Source: Ecdyonurus torrentis (taxonomy: Eukaryota; Arthropoda; Insecta; Ephemeroptera; Heptageniidae). Taken from it: DNA of 64,000 bases. Below, one piece after another: positions 27,599 to 47,059 of the stretch. Each line of letters starts with the position of its first letter. Position 1 is the stretch's first letter. Below the pieces are notes generated by a model that worked only from the letters and a program-made list of their open reading frames with translations, did no database searches and was not told the DNA's origin. The position numbers and the translations under genes are program-made. The stretch lies in the NCBI GenBank assembly GCA_949318235.1, contig OX439132.1:30826243-30890242 (forward strand). Direction: 5' to 3'.

Positions 27599-28043
27599 CG
27601 ACACTCGAAAAAAAAAAAGAAAGAAAAAAATGTTTTATTTTAGTTTTTTCAAGCGTATAAAATATAAGAAACAAAGATATAATAGAGAATATTGTAAAAT
27701 ATTTATTAACGTTTTATTTATTTTTATATTTTGTATTTTTTTAATATTTCATATATATGAGTAGGCCATACCAAAACGTTATATTATATTTTTCTTATAT
27801 CGTGTATATATATTTTCCCCTCTGCTCTTGTATAACCAAACTCAATCCTATGGGAAATGTTTTGTAGAGTTGAAAAACTATTTGTATGGAAAATATTACG
27901 CCTCATATAAGGTTACGCGAATGGAAAAATAAAATTTATTTCATATATATATTTCTCTCTTTTTTATATATTTTATATTTTATTTCATATATATATATGA
28001 TAAAAGCTTAATTTTTATATAAAAAAATAAAATAAAAGAAACT

Positions 28044-28137
<94 letters not shown>

Positions 28138-28944
28138 TTGTAATCTTTTTCTTATTTACAAAAATTTAGAAACTAGATTAAATTTGTTTCATTTGTAAAA
28201 GAAAAAAAAAGTATTTTCATTTTATCATACAAGATAGAGATTGAAAAAAAAAAAATTATACTATGTTTTTTTGTTTTGTTTTTATGCTTTTATTTTCTTC
28301 AAATTTTACATCACAGAAAAATAAATAAAATAATTTATTTTTATAAATATTTGTATTCAATTTCTCTTAATTAATATAAATATTATTATTAGAATAATCA
28401 CACCTATAACTTTGAAATAAAAAATTGTTTGATTATCATTATATTTTTTTTTCCAAATGAATTACATGAATTTCCAATAAAAAAAAAATAAACCAGTAAA
28501 AATTATTTCTTCATATAATATTATACATCATATTTTCAAATAAATGTACTTACAACATGGTTAAAATTGTATATACTTAAATTATTTTATTTCTAACATT
28601 TCATACTCTATACGCTTACAATGTGTCAAATATGCATGATTTTCCCAAACATATATATTTAATAATACATTGAAACTAATCAATCCATATTGGATGCTAA
28701 ATGATGATAGTTGAGGGAGGAAGGGGAAGAGGGTTGACTGGGAGGGACTGATTGTTGGTTATTGTAGAATTCTACACAACAATACAAATATGTAATACAT
28801 TGTTATATTATAGTTATCATTTATATACAAGGTTTGTCATGGCTACTATTCGTCATATGTCATACAAATTGTCATTCTCCTTTCTATTTATATATATTAT
28901 ATAATATTATATTTAGTTATATAATATAAACCAAATTTGCCTAT

Positions 28945-28948
<4 letters not shown>

Positions 28949-29025
<77 letters not shown>
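28949..29025. repeat. (GA)n microsatellite, about 77 bp
   Basis: Perfect GA array. A CT array follows about 70 bp later (29096-29131), giving a short GA/CT inverted pair. Confidence 0.95.
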
Positions 29026-29027
<2 letters not shown>

Positions 29028-29092
29028 GTAAAACCCATACATTTCTATTCATCGCCACTGATTGTTAATATAACATATTATATAAACCACTA

Positions 29093-29134
<42 letters not shown>

Positions 29135-29838
29135 ACAAACCCTATATAGTTATATTTTGACGAACCACACCCACAAGTTTTTACTATTAGTTTACTTGCT
29201 TGGTATTATATACAAATTATATATGTACCATATATATTATATAATATACATATACATAGAATTGTTATTATTCTCAAATTCTCTATATTATACATATTGA
29301 ATTTTCACGATGGTATAATATTATTATAAACACTAAAACCAAAAACCAAATAACCAGATTCTACAAATGTGAAACCAAATCTCCTTTTTTATCTATTTAT
29401 TATGCTTATTTTACGTAGTTTACTTGATAGATAATTCCATTAATTTAATAATATTAATGTAAATAGTAAAACTTTGATTTTAACAAATTTTATTAATTTA
29501 AAAGGTTTTCTATAGAGAGTATTTTCATGTTAAATTTTTATATATTGTTATTTTAAATTAAATCGTATGTTAAAAGAAAACCATAAGGGAATGGTATTAG
29601 TTTTTTAAAGTTCAGAATTAATTAAAATAATTTTATTCGGTTTTATAATATGAATTTTAAAATACTGTACAATTAATATTATAGAATTCTTTGTGAAAAG
29701 CTAAACTGTGGCGAGAGCAAACAGTGGGAATTTCTCGTCATGCAGGAACATAATAAAATCTTGGTGGAGTAAATTTTTAAGAATCAAATTTATCAACTGA
29801 ATATACGATTTAAAAAATAATGATAAACTTAAAAGGAA

Positions 29839-30167
29839 TAGACCACACAAAAAAAACAAATGCATTTATATCACAAAACACTTAATGGGGCTTACTTAAA
29901 TAACATTACTTAGTCTCTAAACTCAACTGTATAGCGCCGTAGCAGTGATCAGAAAATTTAGAAATACACGAGTACAACCCGCACAACATTTTTATACTAA
30001 TTTTTGCCTGTTTCTGATGTCAGAAACCGGAATTGTCATACATTCTTCACAGTAAATTCACGTTTTCTTGTGGGGCCATATTTACATACTGGTATAAATT
30101 TTCATCAGTTTGGAGATCCCGTTTTGTAGTTAATCATTAAAAAGCACATGTAGTTTCATGTGGTCTA
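29839..30167 (+). mobile_element. Repeat family R2, copy 1 (MITE-like)
   Basis: This block aligns from end to end with 63213-63565. Shared anchors are GCATTTATATCACAAAACAC, CAACCCGCACAACATTTT, ATACTAATTTTTGC and TTAAAAAGCACATGT. It starts TA-GACCACA and ends TGTGGTC-TA, so the termini are a short inverted repeat bounded by TA, as in Tc1/mariner-like miniature elements. There is no coding frame. The terminal repeat is only 7-10 bp, so the superfamily is tentative. It lies 54 bp left of the hAT target duplication. Confidence 0.65.
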
Positions 30168-30229
30168 TGGATTAATAATTATATATAAGTAACGATTTTA
30201 TATGTGTTTCATTTTGCTATGCTTCATTC

Positions 30230-31584
30230 CAGACTTGGCCAGCGCTCTTTTAAAATGAGCGCGCTCACGCTCATCGCTCACGCTCACGTAAATGAGCGCG
30301 CTCACGCTTTCGCTCGTGATTTTGCAAATGAGCGCGCTCACGCTCACGCTCATGAATTTTTTGAGCGCGCTCTTTTCGCTCATATTTATATATTTCCCAT
30401 TGGTGCATTTTATTCTTGAAGGCTTTTAATTTATACGTATATTGATTTTTATACAGAAGAGGACGAGGTAGAACGTTTATACATAATATTATTATTATTC
30501 ATTAAGTATGCAAGAAAAATAATATTTACAAAAAATAGCTAATTTTACTTTCAAAATTGCCTTAAACTACGTTTGTTCTATGCAGAGCAATGTTATTCAT
30601 TACTCAAGAAGAGCATCGAAAAGCATTCAGAATGACGTAAGTTTAACACTTTACGTCGCAAAAATAATAGTAAATATATTTTTTACAGTCAGTGCCTAAA
30701 CATGAACTTTCATGCTGGTCACTATTTGATTTAAACTGAGTAACCCCCCCCCCTCCCCCCGTGAACCTCTTTTAATCCCAGTACGTTTTTTTTTTTTTTT
30801 TTTTTTTTTTTGCAAAATTTTGAATATTGCTATTGATGTCTATGGCTATAATTACTGTTGGTTTAATCACCATTCTGTGACAAAAAAAAGTGTCATCTGG
30901 CACTAACAAAAGATCTTCAGATACTTGTGTCCATTACTCGCAAAATGGTTAGGTGTCGCGACTTGCAGTTGAAAGTGGAAGGGGGGAAGTGAGCATGCAC
31001 TTGAACTATACAATCATTCCTGTATTTTCTCTATTCATTGAAAAATGTTTTCTACTATATATTTTTGTTTTGTTATCATGCTATTAACTCTTTATTTCAA
31101 ATGTAATATCTAGAAAAAAATAAAAATAAAGAAAGCCTTTTATTATATAAAAAATTATAGATTAGAGTAATATAAATTTATTTAAGAATATATTAAATAT
31201 ATATATATATATTTCAAAAAATGTGACTATTTATGTGGGCAAATGTAATATATTATTAATTGATATATTTATTATTTAAAAATTAATCTTAAACTGAAAT
31301 ACTAAATGTACTAAAAAAAATGTAATATTGATGTATCTGAATTAGTGAAAACTAAATAAACATCTTATTTATTATTATTTTATTATTTATTATTATATTA
31401 AAATAGTAGAAATGAGTACAAATTTCAAAGTAAAAAGGTAAAAAGGAGAAAAAAGTGAGCGGGTGAGTAAATAAAGAGCGAGTTCGCTCAACTCATTTAA
31501 AATGAGCGCGCTCACGCTCAACTCATAAAAAATGAGCGCGCTCACGTGAGCGTCGCTCAAACAAGTCGCTCATGGCCAAGTCTG
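30230..31584. mobile_element. Non-autonomous hAT-superfamily transposon, 1,355 bp
   Basis: Perfect 12-bp terminal inverted repeats CAGACTTGGCCA (30230-30241) and TGGCCAAGTCTG (31573-31584) are bounded by the 8-bp duplication CTTCATTC. Inside each end are several copies of ATGAGCGCGCTCACGCTC (left about 30255-30375; right about 31480-31570). These are self-complementary and are likely transposase-binding subterminal repeats, as in hAT elements. The interior contains an R1 fragment (30503-30640), a C-rich and T26 segment (about 30744-30811) and AT-rich filler. No transposase frame or BED finger is seen, so it must have been moved in trans. The identical duplication and perfect termini suggest a fairly recent insertion. 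Confidence 0.9.
30503..30640 (+). repeat. Dispersed repeat R1, copy C (fragment inside the hAT element)
   Basis: It matches the reverse complement of copy A and the + strand of copy B over AAGTATGCAAGAAAAATAAT, GAGCAATGTTA and GAGCATCGAAAAGCA. The match stops at GACGTAAG. Being inside the hAT element, it either inserted there or was captured by it. Confidence 0.7.
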
Positions 31585-31764
31585 CTTCATTCACTAATTC
31601 TCATTTCTTATGCAGTTGTGCAATAATTTTATATATTTTATAACCTTTTCTTCCATCATTTGATTTGCATTAATAATAATTTATTAACAAAAGAATTATT
31701 TATATCACCTTTCATTTTTTTAGTTACTGTTTATAAATATATGAAAATTGCTTTGTATATTATT

Positions 31765-31836
<72 letters not shown>

Positions 31837-32254
31837 TCTCGTTTTTTAATACGTTCATATTACCTCCATTTTTTACATTTTAATCAAATTATTTTACAAT
31901 TTTTTCCCTGTTTATTATTATATATTGTAATCTAATTGATCGTTTGTTCAAGTTATAATAATGAAATAAAAAAACATTATTTTTATTCTCTCATACTCTC
32001 TCTCCCTCTTTTCCCACCCTTTACCATATATATACATATAAAATAATAATAATAATAATATAGAATTGTGAGCAGGAATATAAAATAAACGTATATAAGT
32101 TTATGAATAAAAAAATAATAATAAATGATCATATACCAAAAAATAATAACTAAATATAATTTAAAAGTAATCGAATCTTTTGTGAATTTTAATGAAAAAA
32201 AATATATATATTCGTCTCTCTTTTTTTTTTTTTTTTTTTTTTTTTTTGCTACAG

Positions 32255-32389
32255 ATGAATAAGTGGATTCGATTCATATTAAATACGACATTTAAAAAAA
32301 ATAATAATAAAAAGGAAAAAATTATTTCTCTCTCTCTTTTGTTATTATTTGGTGTACAGAATCGTCATCTAGCTAAACGGAATGTGTAA
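32255..32389 (+). CDS. Possible alternative terminal exon or small ORF (unrecognised)
   Basis: A strong 3' splice-site-like sequence (about 27 T, then GCTACAG at 32248-32254) is followed by ATG and a 44-codon frame ending in TAA at 32387. The frame (MNKWIRFILNTTFKKNN at its start) is in phase 0, which matches the bab exon-1 donor. A second ATG frame in another phase overlaps its end (32382-32585) and runs into a TA array. No family is recognised and no AATAAA signal follows closely. Chance is quite possible in DNA rich in T runs. Confidence 0.12.
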   Translation: MNKWIRFILNTTFKKNNNKKEKIISLSLLLLFGVQNRHLAKRNV

Positions 32390-32650
32390 ATGTGAAATGA
32401 CCGTTTTAATGGATATCAGATATGCGAGGGAAGATATTATATCAACAGAAAGCGCACTGCGACAAAAATCAATGGTTAGAGATATTCTACAAACAAAACA
32501 AATATATTTATATATATATATATATATATATGTATATAAATGTGATTTTTATTTTTATTTTAAAGCGTTATCATTGACGATATAGCTGTAGATATAGATT
32601 TTTTTTTTTTTTTGCAGACCTGCAGTTATAAGATATAAAACATTATATTT

Positions 32651-32753
<103 letters not shown>

Positions 32754-33252
32754 TATTATATTTTTTAGTTTGCCAATGTAATTTTCTTTCTTTAAACAAA
32801 AAAAAAATTCAAATAAGTTTTGGTATAATAAATTTATAGGCTATGTTATTTTATATAATATATATTATGCTTGTGAGGGCGTTGGAAGTGGTATAGTGTT
32901 GTTGTTTTTTTTCTAACACAAATAGGTCTATTTTTGTCGTATAACATAAGAATATGTAAACATTTAAGTATAAAAAAATACTTGGGTTGAAGAATACATT
33001 TTTTTTTGTCTTTCTGTACATATGTTTAAAAAACAACATACATTTTGCAAAGTTTTCATACACTGAAAAAATAGAGAGAAATTATTTCACTTTATTGTGC
33101 GTAAAATAGAAAGATCATGCAAGTGTGTATTTAAGTTAATTTATATGCAGGAAATCGTTTTTGTTTTTGTCAGCAATAAGGCATTATTAAGAGAGATTTT
33201 GTATTTTTTTTTGGCAGTATTAGCCCATAACACTGCAAGTAAAATGTTATAC

Positions 33253-33294
<42 letters not shown>

Positions 33295-33849
33295 CCTATT
33301 ATAATAGCTGTCAAACAAGAAAATCTCTACTAGAATAGAGAGAGACAGAGAGAACTATACAGAATTCAGAAATTTAGCGTAACAAAAGATCGAAGAAAAT
33401 CTCTTAAATGAAATCTTTGTTTTAAATTTTTATAAATTTATTTTGAGTTTTAAAACCATTATTTCGATAAATTTTTCCAGTGTTTAACAAATTTTTGCAA
33501 AGTAGAAAAAAAAATTGTAATGTTTAGTTTTATTTTAGACTGTTATATTTTTTTCAAGATTTTGGTCATACATAAATAAAAAAAATAAAAAAAAAGGAGA
33601 GAAAAGAAATAAAATAATGTTAAAATATTTAAAATATAAATATATATAAAAAATCTCTTGTATTATAAATGAATGGTTTATATTTAAGTTATGAATCACT
33701 TCTAATCTGAAATGCAATACTTTATGACTATTTTGTTTGGCTGTACACCAAAGGTTATTGCAATGTTTTTATTTTATTTTTTATTATTTATTTTTCTGAA
33801 TTTTTATGTAGAAATGAGAAATGTCGTTTTCTATTCCTCCAGTTGAATT

Positions 33850-33944
<95 letters not shown>

Positions 33945-34073
33945 TTGCGTTAGCTAGGGGCTAGTTTTTATATTCTGATATACGAAAAAAAATTTAGTTG
34001 TATTATATCTTTAAGCTTGGGGCAATGCCATATGAGTTAAAAAGCCATGCATACTGTTATATTATTACACAAT

Positions 34074-34196
<123 letters not shown>

Positions 34197-34820
34197 CTTT
34201 ATTTTTTTAAACAAAAAAAAAAAGTTAATTTTTTATTAGTCTACATATATATTTTTTCACTATTATATATTTTATTTGTTATATTGTTATATATAATTTT
34301 CATGTTTCTAACTATATTTTATTTTAATTGTTTTGAAATAAACTTTATATTAATATTTAAAATTACTGTATCTAACAAGAAATGGATTAAATTTCAATAA
34401 TTTTGATATAGTGTAAGTGTTCAAAAACGTAGATTTAAATTATTGGAATGCTTACATGAAGAAAAAATATCCTATAGTTCCTATTTTTTACGAATGTCTC
34501 TGTTTTATAGTATGTACATTTTTTTTTTTTTTTTTTTTTTTTTTGTGAATTCCATTAAAATTATAAAATTATAAATATAGTATGGTATAACAAAACGAAA
34601 AGCTATTAATATTCACATTAGCGGTAATAGAAAAAGCTGGAGATTTTTATTGAGTTATAAAATTATATACTTGAATAAGATGAGTCAGAAAATTTCTAAG
34701 AAATTTAATATTAAATAATTTCTTTATTATTAATAACAGTTTGAAATAGTGAAAATTGAGTTGTGCGAAATTGTATCGTTCAGTATTAGGAGCGGGGGGG
34801 TCAATGAGTAAGAAATGCTG

Positions 34821-34852
<32 letters not shown>

Positions 34853-35923
34853 GTAGAACCCTGGTGCGTACATACATTGCTCAGCGGGTGGAGCCACTTG
34901 AGGCGCGCAATGGGAGTTCATTAGTAGAGTATTGTAGCCTTACATTACATATATGGTCACAGTACCCTACTCTGCATTTATTATATAAACTAAAAGCCCA
35001 AAACTTAATATAAATATGGGGAGAAGCACACTCAAAATTTACTTTTAAATTTTCGTTTATTACATTTTGAAGTTTTAAACTTCAAAAAGAAAGAAAAAAA
35101 ACTATACTTTTACTTGAGAAGTCCTAACCTCGTGAGTGAGTATATTCATTTGCTATGATTTTTTTGATAACTTAAACTGTTGTAAATTAAAACTAAATGC
35201 AAAAAAAAAAAAAAAATAAATAAAAAAAAAAAAAAATAACAATAAAAAAAATACTTTATTTATTTTTTTTTTTTTTGTAACGCGTTTTATATTAGTTTTA
35301 TATTGATTAAAAATAAAGTACTACAATTGTAATTGTAGTATATAATTGGTACTTCGACCATATGTATAAGAGATAGAGATGGGAGTGTAGGGTGGGAGTA
35401 TGATGATGATGATGACGACCATACAGAGACTAGCTTTGTACATATACGTCCCATATACAGTACATACATACACACCACTTGCAAAAACCTTCTTTCATAA
35501 TAATAATAATAATATAAAATGAAATTATCTTTTCTAAAATACTTTCTACGTAATAAACACTTTTAATCATGTAATATAAAATTTAAGCACTAATATGACC
35601 TTAATCACTATTTAAAAAACCATCATGATGTCAATTAATTTTTAATCTTTTTGTCGTATAAAATTTAATTATTATTATTGAAATGACTTTTACTTATAAA
35701 TTTACTTAAAAATAAATTAAAAGTAAAATACAATTAATTTTTTATTTATATGCACTTCCTGATTGTTTTTATATATTTTAATTGATAGAATAGTTTCTTA
35801 TGAAATGTTTTTTTTGTAGTTGGATTTAACAATCATCTTATTGTATTACTGTATGTTTGATTATAATGATCTCATGATGAATATGTGTTTTTATGAAGAT
35901 CACATTGTCCGTTTTTTTGTAAC

Positions 35924-35961
<38 letters not shown>

Positions 35962-36066
35962 CACCAATTTTAAGAGAACTGTAATGATGTAATCTTTTTT
36001 CTATTTATCATAATATCTTATGTGATACATAAAATTACTTTTAGCAAACAATTTAAATGTAAAGAG

Positions 36067-36219
<153 letters not shown>

Positions 36220-36556
36220 AAGAGAGTAAAAAACTGTCATGGATTGTAAACTTTCAAGTGTTAAAAATGTTGTTTGTGAGTGAGCCTTCTTATAGTTTAG
36301 AAGTTATGTATGACTGTGTTTTGCTATTTTTAGTCTAACTTATCGATCTATATAAAACTTAATAAGAAATTATTAAAAATAATATATTTTATTGCCTCAG
36401 GCAGTTCATTTAGTAACAATAAGTTACAACAAGCGTTATTGGTTGTGACGTTGGTTTTGTTGATAGGGAGTTTTTATCCTATAATAACTATTTATAATGA
36501 TCTTCTGAAACAGAGAAATCTTTGAACTATGAATGAAGTAAATTTGATTACATTAA

Positions 36557-36614
36557 CATGACTCGTAAATTTGACGCACGTCGACGTACGTCGACGCGCG
36601 TTAAAATTTGGAAC

Positions 36615-36647
<33 letters not shown>

Positions 36648-37101
36648 TTTATTAAGGCGTTGTGAGGGCATGACAGCCCTATTTTACAAAACCTTGACCA
36701 CAATAGTAATATACAATTTTTAACATAAACATATATAATTTTTACAATATACAATATATACAATATACATATACAATGTAAAGAAATGGAGCCGTTCACA
36801 CACGGAAAACATAAATTTAAGAAATTATTCAGATACAGTACATATAAGTAACTCTTCAGTACAAACTAATAACTTTTTTGACAAAAGTCTATAGAGTAAC
36901 TCGTTAGTATAAACGTAATTTCTTTAGCTGTAAATAGTTAACTCTTTAGATTCTAAAAAGTTTAGTATGTATCTAACGAATTTACTATAAATTAATTATT
37001 TCCGTGCATGAAATTTTCAAAAACAATGTGAACGGCTCCATTTGTTTACATTGTTTCAACTTTTTAACGCACGTCGACGCGCGTCAAATTTACGCGTCAT
37101 G
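36557..37101. mobile_element. Second inverted-repeat element with CpG-rich ends
   Basis: The left end (CATGACTCGTAAATTTGACG, then repeated ACGTCGACG and GCGCGTTAAAA) and the right end (TTTTTAACGCACGTCGACGC, GCGTCAAATTTACGCGTCATG) are inverted copies. The inversion continues inward: ACAATGTAAAG and ATGGAGCCGTTCACA near 36773-36803 match TGTGAACGGCTCCAT and TTTACATTGT near 37027-37053. The arms total roughly 80-90 bp once the insert at 36618-36772 is removed. The core (36810-37010) carries a degenerate GTAACTC/GTTAACTC direct repeat. There is no coding frame. A non-autonomous DNA transposon is the simplest reading; the superfamily is not assigned. Confidence 0.7.
36618..36772 (-). mobile_element. 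LINE-tail-like retroposon inserted in the element's left arm
   Basis: This segment splits the left arm exactly where the right arm is continuous. ACAAT is found on both sides (36613-36617, 36773-36777), as expected for a target duplication. On the - strand it ends with GCCTTAATAAAGTTATTATT and about ten further ATT units, the form of a 3' end of a 5'-truncated non-LTR retrotransposon. It is too short to name the clade. Confidence 0.6.
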
Positions 37102-44469
<7,368 letters not shown>

Positions 44470-44470
<1 letters not shown>

Positions 44471-44650
44471 GGTTTTAATGGTTTTAATCTTCAGCCACAA
44501 AAGTACGTGTGATTTTATCTCGTGGTGGTCATAGTATGGACGTTATACAAATTAAACGCTCCCTTTGCGGCGCTCATTCGGCCGTTACGTTCACATTTCA
44601 CCGCCTCGTTGATTCTATTTGTATGGGACAGACAACACTAATATTATATA
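44470..44650. promoter_or_regulatory. GC-richer non-repetitive island, possible enhancer
   Basis: About 180 bp right after a T tract ending in AG has mixed composition unlike the flanks, including CGCTCCCTTTGCGGCGCTCA and CGGCCGTTACG (about 44554-44588). A 62-codon frame crosses it but ends in a TA array and is not recognised. The T tract plus AG could also be a 3' splice site, but frames behind it close soon. Function unknown. Confidence 0.25.
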
Positions 44651-44780
44651 TATATATATATATACCTTGTGTTTTTAACATGCCGCGTGCTGTTTAATGT
44701 TATAATATTACATAAATAAAAAAAGTCAAATTGATCCCCCTCCTCTCATTCTCTCTCAACTTTTTTTTCTTTGTGTGCAG

Positions 44781-44852
44781 GTCATTCAAAATAAAACCAA
44801 AAAAGTCAAGTTTTTTTTTTCCACCATGACTATCAAAGATCTTGTGGTTTAA
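44781..44852 (+). CDS. Possible alternative terminal exon (23 codons, unrecognised)
   Basis: A pyrimidine-rich tract ending CTTTGTGTGCAG (44769-44780) is a good 3' splice site. The following phase-0 frame (VIQNKTKKVKFFFSTMTIKD at its start) stays open to TAA at 44850-44852. Phase agrees with the bab exon-1 donor. It is short, Lys/Phe-rich and not recognised, so chance is the main alternative. Confidence 0.1.
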   Translation, partial: VIQNKTKKVKFFFSTMTIKDLVV

Positions 44853-45249
44853 ATAAGTGATAAATGTTTTTCACAAACACGCATCAACGTAACTAGTTAT
44901 CAAAGGACATTGTTTTATTGTAGTACTGATAAAGTTATTTAGATTATTTTGTAGATAATCAGAACAAATTTTGAGTATGTACTTTTGAATTAGATTTAAG
45001 TTAAAAATGAATAAATTGAATACAAATAATTAATAACAATTTTCAAATCATTACATTTAAAAATATATTTTTATGTACTCTTTTTATTAAGGTGGGAAAA
45101 GGGTTAAAATGTACTTGATTCTCAGATTTTCTGTTACTTATGAGTGATTCAGAAATCTGAATATTTGTATTTTTTTTTTGTCAATTTTAGTTTATTGCTT
45201 ATGGAGCAGGAGTCGTAAGACAAAATGTATTTTTGTTCTTATGCCAACT

Positions 45250-45510
45250 TTCTTGTATAGCCGAGTGGTGAAGGCAGCTCACTCGTAACTCTGTACTCCT
45301 CTCCGAGTATAGGTTCGAGCCACTGCTGGGTGGGTTTCTCTAGGCTATCATGGCGAATGCCGGGCAGTGTACTTAGGCCGTGGCCGGCCCGTGTGTGCTT
45401 TTCCATTAATTGGAAAGTCTTTCCCTGTCGATAAGACAATGTCTTGACTAGGACTGGGATGGGTGAAGCATTATAACACAATATGGCAAGCAAAAAAAAT
45501 AAATAATAAA
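45250..45510 (+). mobile_element. tRNA-derived SINE
   Basis: An internal RNA polymerase III promoter is visible: box A TAGCCGAGTGG (45258-45268) and box B GGTTCGAGCCA (45312-45322), with tRNA-like spacing. After the tRNA-like head comes a unique GC-rich body (about 45325-45485) and an A-rich tail with AAATAAATAATAAAAAC. The stretch is much more GC-rich than the intron. A 164-codon frame on the other strand is a by-product. The longer spacing between the boxes recalls a Leu- or Ser-type tRNA ancestor (inference). I could not identify a target duplication. Confidence 0.8.
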
Positions 45511-47027
45511 AACTACGTAACAAATAAAGAAGCGTATTATGGAAAGTGGAAATAAAAGGTATAAAAAAAATTAACGTGCTGACAGACATGCTATTCTGTA
45601 CAAACCAAACTTCCTTGATGTTCTCGTGATTAAAATCTATACTTGACTTTGTAATTAATGCACATTTTTTTCTACAGTATATCTTTCTTACACGAAAGTA
45701 AAATGCATGCAAGAAATTTTCTACACAGTTCAAATATATATACTATAAATATATATTTGTTAAATTTAATCAATATTCATACAAGATTATTATTTTTATT
45801 ACATTTCAACTTCATATTTTGTTAATTATGCTAATATCTGAGAGAATTAGCAAAATAAATTAAATAAAATTACTTAAATTAGGCATATCAAACACGTTAT
45901 TATTATATTACTATATATGTTGACAAAAAAAAAATCATTTTAATTTATATGCATATTAATGTTTCATTAAACTTTTAAATATTTATTTAATTTGCATATG
46001 CAAAAATTTGTATAAGCGGTGAATGAAATAATTTATAATACTTTTGAATGCAATAAATTAAAATTATTTTGAATCACTTTAACAACATATTTTTTTACTA
46101 GCATATAAAAGTACTTTTTTTTTTTTTTTTTTTTTGTTAAAATGATAAAAACAAAATTGGTTGTAACATTATATTCAAATAATTACATTTAATTCAGGTG
46201 ATAATTAAACTATGTTGTATTTAAGCTTCTTTACGATTTACACGTGATTAGGTTTTAGTTTTTCATGTAGAAAAAGGTAATAAAAATGCTATTAAAAATA
46301 TAAATATTACACAATTTGAGCTCATATTATTATATAGACTAATTTCAAAAAAAAAATAGTAATCATAATACAAAAGTACTTATACTAAAATTAAAATTAA
46401 ATGAAATCATTTACAATAAAAATTAAACTATATGTAATTGTTGATATAAAATAATGTTTAAATAAAATATTTTATCATTTTAAAAAGACCGAATTATATA
46501 AAATGTGTTTTTTGAGTTTAACATTATATTATATACATACTATAATTACAAAATAATATATGGTGTTAGGGTAGAATAGATTTTACATGAAATCACCTCA
46601 TATAATTATATTATAATTATGTATAGTATTAAATACGACAATTGTGTATATATATGTAGTATAATATTCAGTACTATATCATATATATATATATATACCA
46701 TAATATAATGTATATTGTATCATTTATTCATTCTATATATTGTATATTTTTATTATTATATAATATTCTTGCATGTCAATGGTGCATTAAAGTTTAATTT
46801 CTAAATCTTCTTTTTCTTTTATATTTTATATACAAGGAGATAGAGAGAGAGAGAGAGAATATCATCATACATTCTTAAATATTGTATGTATTCTTAGCTT
46901 TAATTTAGAATAGTGTCTTGTATAAATATACAGTTAGAGGGAGGTCAAAAAGAAATGTTATTTTACGCAATATTATTATATTCTCTTTGAGCATAAAAAA
47001 TTACTATATATATAGTTATATCATCAA

Positions 47028-47059
<32 letters not shown>

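Larger units (their letters stand above)
30222..31592. other. 8-bp target duplications of the hAT element
   Basis: CTTCATTC at 30222-30229 and again at 31585-31592, immediately outside the terminal inverted repeats. An 8-bp duplication is diagnostic for hAT-superfamily insertion. The two copies are identical. Confidence 0.9.

Noticed and set aside
45239..45733. 164-codon minus-strand open frame, the longest non-bab frame in the window
   Set aside because: It runs antisense through the tRNA-derived SINE and into AT-rich DNA; no conserved domain is visible.
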